From: Colimorpha sp964483145
GTDB taxonomy: Bacteria > Bacteroidota > Bacteroidia > Bacteroidales > P3
Length of the DNA: 33,299 bases
Direction of reading: 5' to 3'
Assembly: GCA_964483145.1 (NCBI GenBank)
Contig: CAZAAK010000019.1
Span: forward strand, 1-33,299
Shown: positions 31,122-33,299 of the stretch, in pieces
Layout: each line of letters opens with the position of its first letter
How positions within the stretch are numbered: the first letter of the stretch is position 1
Notes under the pieces: generated by a model
The model's database searches: none
Told to the model about the DNA's origin: nothing
Seen by the model: the letters and a program-made list of their open reading frames with translations, nothing else
Made by a program: the position numbers and the translations under genes

Positions 31122-33176
31122 ATGAAAAAAACTTTATTGGCAGTTATGGCACTTTCAGTTTTTGCCGCAACTTCATGCAACAAGGCCGGCTCCGAATTGA
31201 CCTTGGGTATCGACCTAAGTAATCTGGACACCACTGCCAACCCTACGGACGACTTCTACCAGTATGCCTGCGGGGGTTGGTTGAAGGCGCACCCTTTGGA
31301 TGCTGAGCACAGCCGTTACGGCACTTTTGATGCTTTGGCCGAAACCAACCAAGAGCAACTCCGCAACTTGATTGATTCTGTCTCCGCTTCCAAGAATGAG
31401 GCAGGCAGCGTGGCGGACAAGATTGCCACCCTCTACAATATTGGCATGGATTCCGTTGCTCTTCAGCAGCAAGGTGCCGCGCCTATCCGGCCCTACATGG
31501 AGGAGATTGCAGCCCTTAACGGGCGTGAGTCTCTCCAAAAGGAGATGACCCGCCTGCACAATATCGGCATCTTCCCCTTCTTTGCCCTCTTTGGCGAAGC
31601 CGATGCCCAGGATGCCACACAGTGCATTGCTTGGGTTTACCAAACGGGCATTGGCATGGGCGACCGCGACTACTACCTTGGTACGGATGCCCGTTCGACC
31701 TCTTTGCGAAAGGGTTATGTCGACCTGATGACCAAAGAATTTGCCATGGCAGGCTACGACCAACTCTCCGGCTTGCCCGCCGACAAGCTAGCCAAAATGG
31801 TCATGGGGCTTGAAACCAGATTGGCTAAGGCACAGTACGACAAAGTGACCAACCGCGACCCCTTTAAGACCTACAACAAAAAGACCCTTGATGAGGCCGA
31901 TGCTGTGGCCAAGGCCGTCAACTTCAAGCAATATTTTGCCGAGATGGGGCTGTCGGGGCTCAAAAGTTTTAACATGTGTCAGCCCGAGTACATTCAGGAA
32001 GTGGCCAAGGTGCTAGCTAGCGAAAATGAGTCCACCGTCAAGGCCTACTATGCTTGGAATGTCATCAACTCTGCCGCAGGCTACCTCAGCGATGATTTCG
32101 TGAACGCCAACTTTGAGTTCTACGGCCGTCAGATGAGTGGTACGGAACAGTTGCGCCCTCGTTGGAAACGCGTTACCGGTGCTGTGGACGGCGCTATGGG
32201 CGAAGCCTTGGGTGAACTGTATGTGGCCAAATATTTCCCCCCCGAAGCCAAGGACCGCATGCTCACGCTTGTGGACAACCTTAAGGAGGCCTTCGGCATG
32301 CGCATCAAAGATGCAACATGGATGGATCAGACTACCAAAGAGAAGGCCTTGGACAAGCTTAGTAGCATCATGGTCAAGGTGGGCTATCCCGACAAATGGC
32401 GCGACTACAGCGGCTTGAAGATTGAGAAGGACAGCTACTTTGCCAACATCATCCGTAGCAACGAGTTTGATGTGGACTATATGATTAGTAAAATAGACAA
32501 ACCCGTTGACAAGACCGAGTGGGGAATGCCCCCCCAGACGGTGAACGCCTACTACAATCCTACCACTAATGAAATCTGTTTCCCCGCAGCCATCCTGCAA
32601 AAACCTTTCTTTAATATGGAGGCCGACGATGCAGTTAACTATGGTGCCATTGGTGTGGTGATTGGACATGAGATGACCCACGGCTTTGACGACCAAGGTC
32701 GCCAGTACGACAAAGAGGGCAACCTCAACGACTGGTGGACCGAGCAGGATGCACAGAATTTTAAGAGTCATGCTCAGGTGTTGGTGGACTGCTTCAACAA
32801 AGTGGTGGTGGCCACCGAGCCCGATACCGTGCATGCCAACGGTGAGTTATGCCTTGGCGAGAATATTGCCGACAACGGTGGCCTGCACATCAGCTACTTG
32901 GCTATGCAGAATGCCATCAAGAAGGGTCAGGTGAAAGATGAGGAGATGGACGGCTTTAGCGCTGCCCAACGTTTCTTCCTTGCCTATGCAGGTGTGTGGG
33001 CTAGCAATATTCGCCCCGAGGCTGTGTTGCAGCTTACCCAAATGGACGTGCACTCCTTAGCTAAAAATCGCGTCAACGTCACTTTGCCCCACGTCAACGA
33101 GTTTGTTGAGGCTTGGGGGGTGAAGGAAGGCAACGGCATGTGGATTGCCCCCGCCAACCGCGTTGTGCTTTGGTAA
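31122..33176 (+). CDS. pepO: M13-family (neprilysin/PepO-like) lipoprotein metallopeptidase
   Basis: A 684-residue zinc endopeptidase. Residues 1-18 are a lipoprotein signal with ATSC lipobox (Cys19), so it should be anchored in the envelope facing the periplasm or surface. The M13 N-terminal domain begins NPTDDFYQYACGGW at 40-53. Zinc ligands and catalytic residues are His516, Glu517 and His520 in HEMTH, with Glu580 in GENIADNGG, whose Asp584 orients the histidine. NAYYNP at 475-480 is the substrate-backbone motif. VHSLAKNRVNVTLPHV near 643-658 carries the conserved Arg, and the family end reads WIAPANRVVLW. All are intact, so it should be active on peptides. It lies between two terminators, so it is probably its own transcript. 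Confidence 0.95.
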   Translation: MKKTLLAVMALSVFAATSCNKAGSELTLGIDLSNLDTTANPTDDFYQYACGGWLKAHPLDAEHSRYGTFDALAETNQEQLRNLIDSVSASKNEAGSVADKIATLYNIGMDSVALQQQGAAPIRPYMEEIAALNGRESLQKEMTRLHNIGIFPFFALFGEADAQDATQCIAWVYQTGIGMGDRDYYLGTDARSTSLRKGYVDLMTKEFAMAGYDQLSGLPADKLAKMVMGLETRLAKAQYDKVTNRDPFKTYNKKTLDEADAVAKAVNFKQYFAEMGLSGLKSFNMCQPEYIQEVAKVLASENESTVKAYYAWNVINSAAGYLSDDFVNANFEFYGRQMSGTEQLRPRWKRVTGAVDGAMGEALGELYVAKYFPPEAKDRMLTLVDNLKEAFGMRIKDATWMDQTTKEKALDKLSSIMVKVGYPDKWRDYSGLKIEKDSYFANIIRSNEFDVDYMISKIDKPVDKTEWGMPPQTVNAYYNPTTNEICFPAAILQKPFFNMEADDAVNYGAIGVVIGHEMTHGFDDQGRQYDKEGNLNDWWTEQDAQNFKSHAQVLVDCFNKVVVATEPDTVHANGELCLGENIADNGGLHISYLAMQNAIKKGQVKDEEMDGFSAAQRFFLAYAGVWASNIRPEAVLQLTQMDVHSLAKNRVNVTLPHVNEFVEAWGVKEGNGMWIAPANRVVLW

Positions 33177-33194
33177 CAATAGCTCTACAAGAAC

Positions 33195-33234
33195 AAAAAA
33201 AGAGGACGACTTTCGAGGTTGTCCTCTTTTTTTT
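33195..33234 (+). terminator. Intrinsic terminator after the M13 peptidase gene
   Basis: AAAAAAAGAGGACGAC (33195-33210) pairs with GTTGTCCTCTTTTTTTT (33218-33234) around TTTCGAG, a stem of about 16 bp with one G-U pair, ending in eight T. The A tract upstream would let it work in both directions. Confidence 0.92.
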
Positions 33235-33299
33235 GTAGAACAATGTTATAATACTCCCGGAATTTTAGACAACCGCATAGGTTGCAGAAAGAAAAATTT

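Noticed and set aside
32236..32537. C7 tracts inside the M13 peptidase gene (near 32237 and 32529) as possible phase-variation sites
   Set aside because: Both encode in-frame Pro residues, the gene is intact across them, and seven bases is short for a contingency tract.

Overview
This window reads as chromosomal DNA of a member of the Bacteroidota, most likely the order Bacteroidales. The evidence is the set of TAnnTTTG -7 promoter boxes with few strong Shine-Dalgarno sites, together with families typical of that phylum: a DUF4369/DUF5106-type thioredoxin protein, a BspA-like leucine-rich-repeat protein, a C4 zinc-ribbon protein beside a Nif3-like protein, a recF-DUF721 pair, and an M23 peptidase with a cytoplasmic N-terminus. 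The species cannot be told from the sequence. No rRNA, tRNA, CRISPR array, transposase or integrase was found.

Layout: (1) 50-733 (-) is an unrecognised charged, coiled-coil-like protein. (2) 902-4374 (+) holds a lipoprotein aldo/keto-reductase-like ferredoxin protein, exonuclease VII (xseA-xseB) and a short flavodoxin. (3) 4479-9309 (-) holds, in transcription order, an outer-membrane barrel-like protein, an exported thioredoxin-fold protein, triosephosphate isomerase and a LolC/E-type permease. (4) 9528-10922 (+) is dihydrolipoyl dehydrogenase behind its own promoter. (5) 11043-23203 (+) is a long, tightly packed run: unknown 372-aa protein, M23 peptidase, ispH, recF, dciA-like DUF721 gene, ABC exporter, M17 aminopeptidase, pdxA, polA and an LRR protein. 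Several junctions are translationally coupled (TGATG, ATGA, TAA-ATG). (6) 23204-24700 is an A+T-rich patch carrying one SGNH hydrolase gene whose 5' end is put out of frame by a nine-G tract; a strong bidirectional terminator closes it. (7) 24701-27875 (-) holds a Nif3-like gene, a zinc-ribbon coiled-coil gene and a histidine-ammonia-lyase-family gene. (8) 27876-29035 is 1.16 kb without a convincing gene. It contains a large inverted repeat built from 11-bp-phased TTTAC boxes, 9-bp tandem repeats, and a hairpin flanked by 17-bp direct repeats. (9) 29036-33176 (+) holds groES, groEL, a terminator, an M13 lipoprotein metallopeptidase and a second strong terminator.

Most genes are core: DNA repair and replication (xseAB, recF, dciA-like, polA), central metabolism (tpiA, lpd), isoprenoid and pyridoxal-phosphate synthesis (ispH, pdxA), folding (groESL) and envelope functions. 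The least expected signals are the phased palindromic array upstream of groESL, the poly-G frame break in the SGNH gene, a DNA polymerase I whose proofreading domain has lost all its catalytic carboxylates, an ABC transporter that ends at its H-loop, and an AKR-like lipoprotein without the usual catalytic Tyr and Lys.
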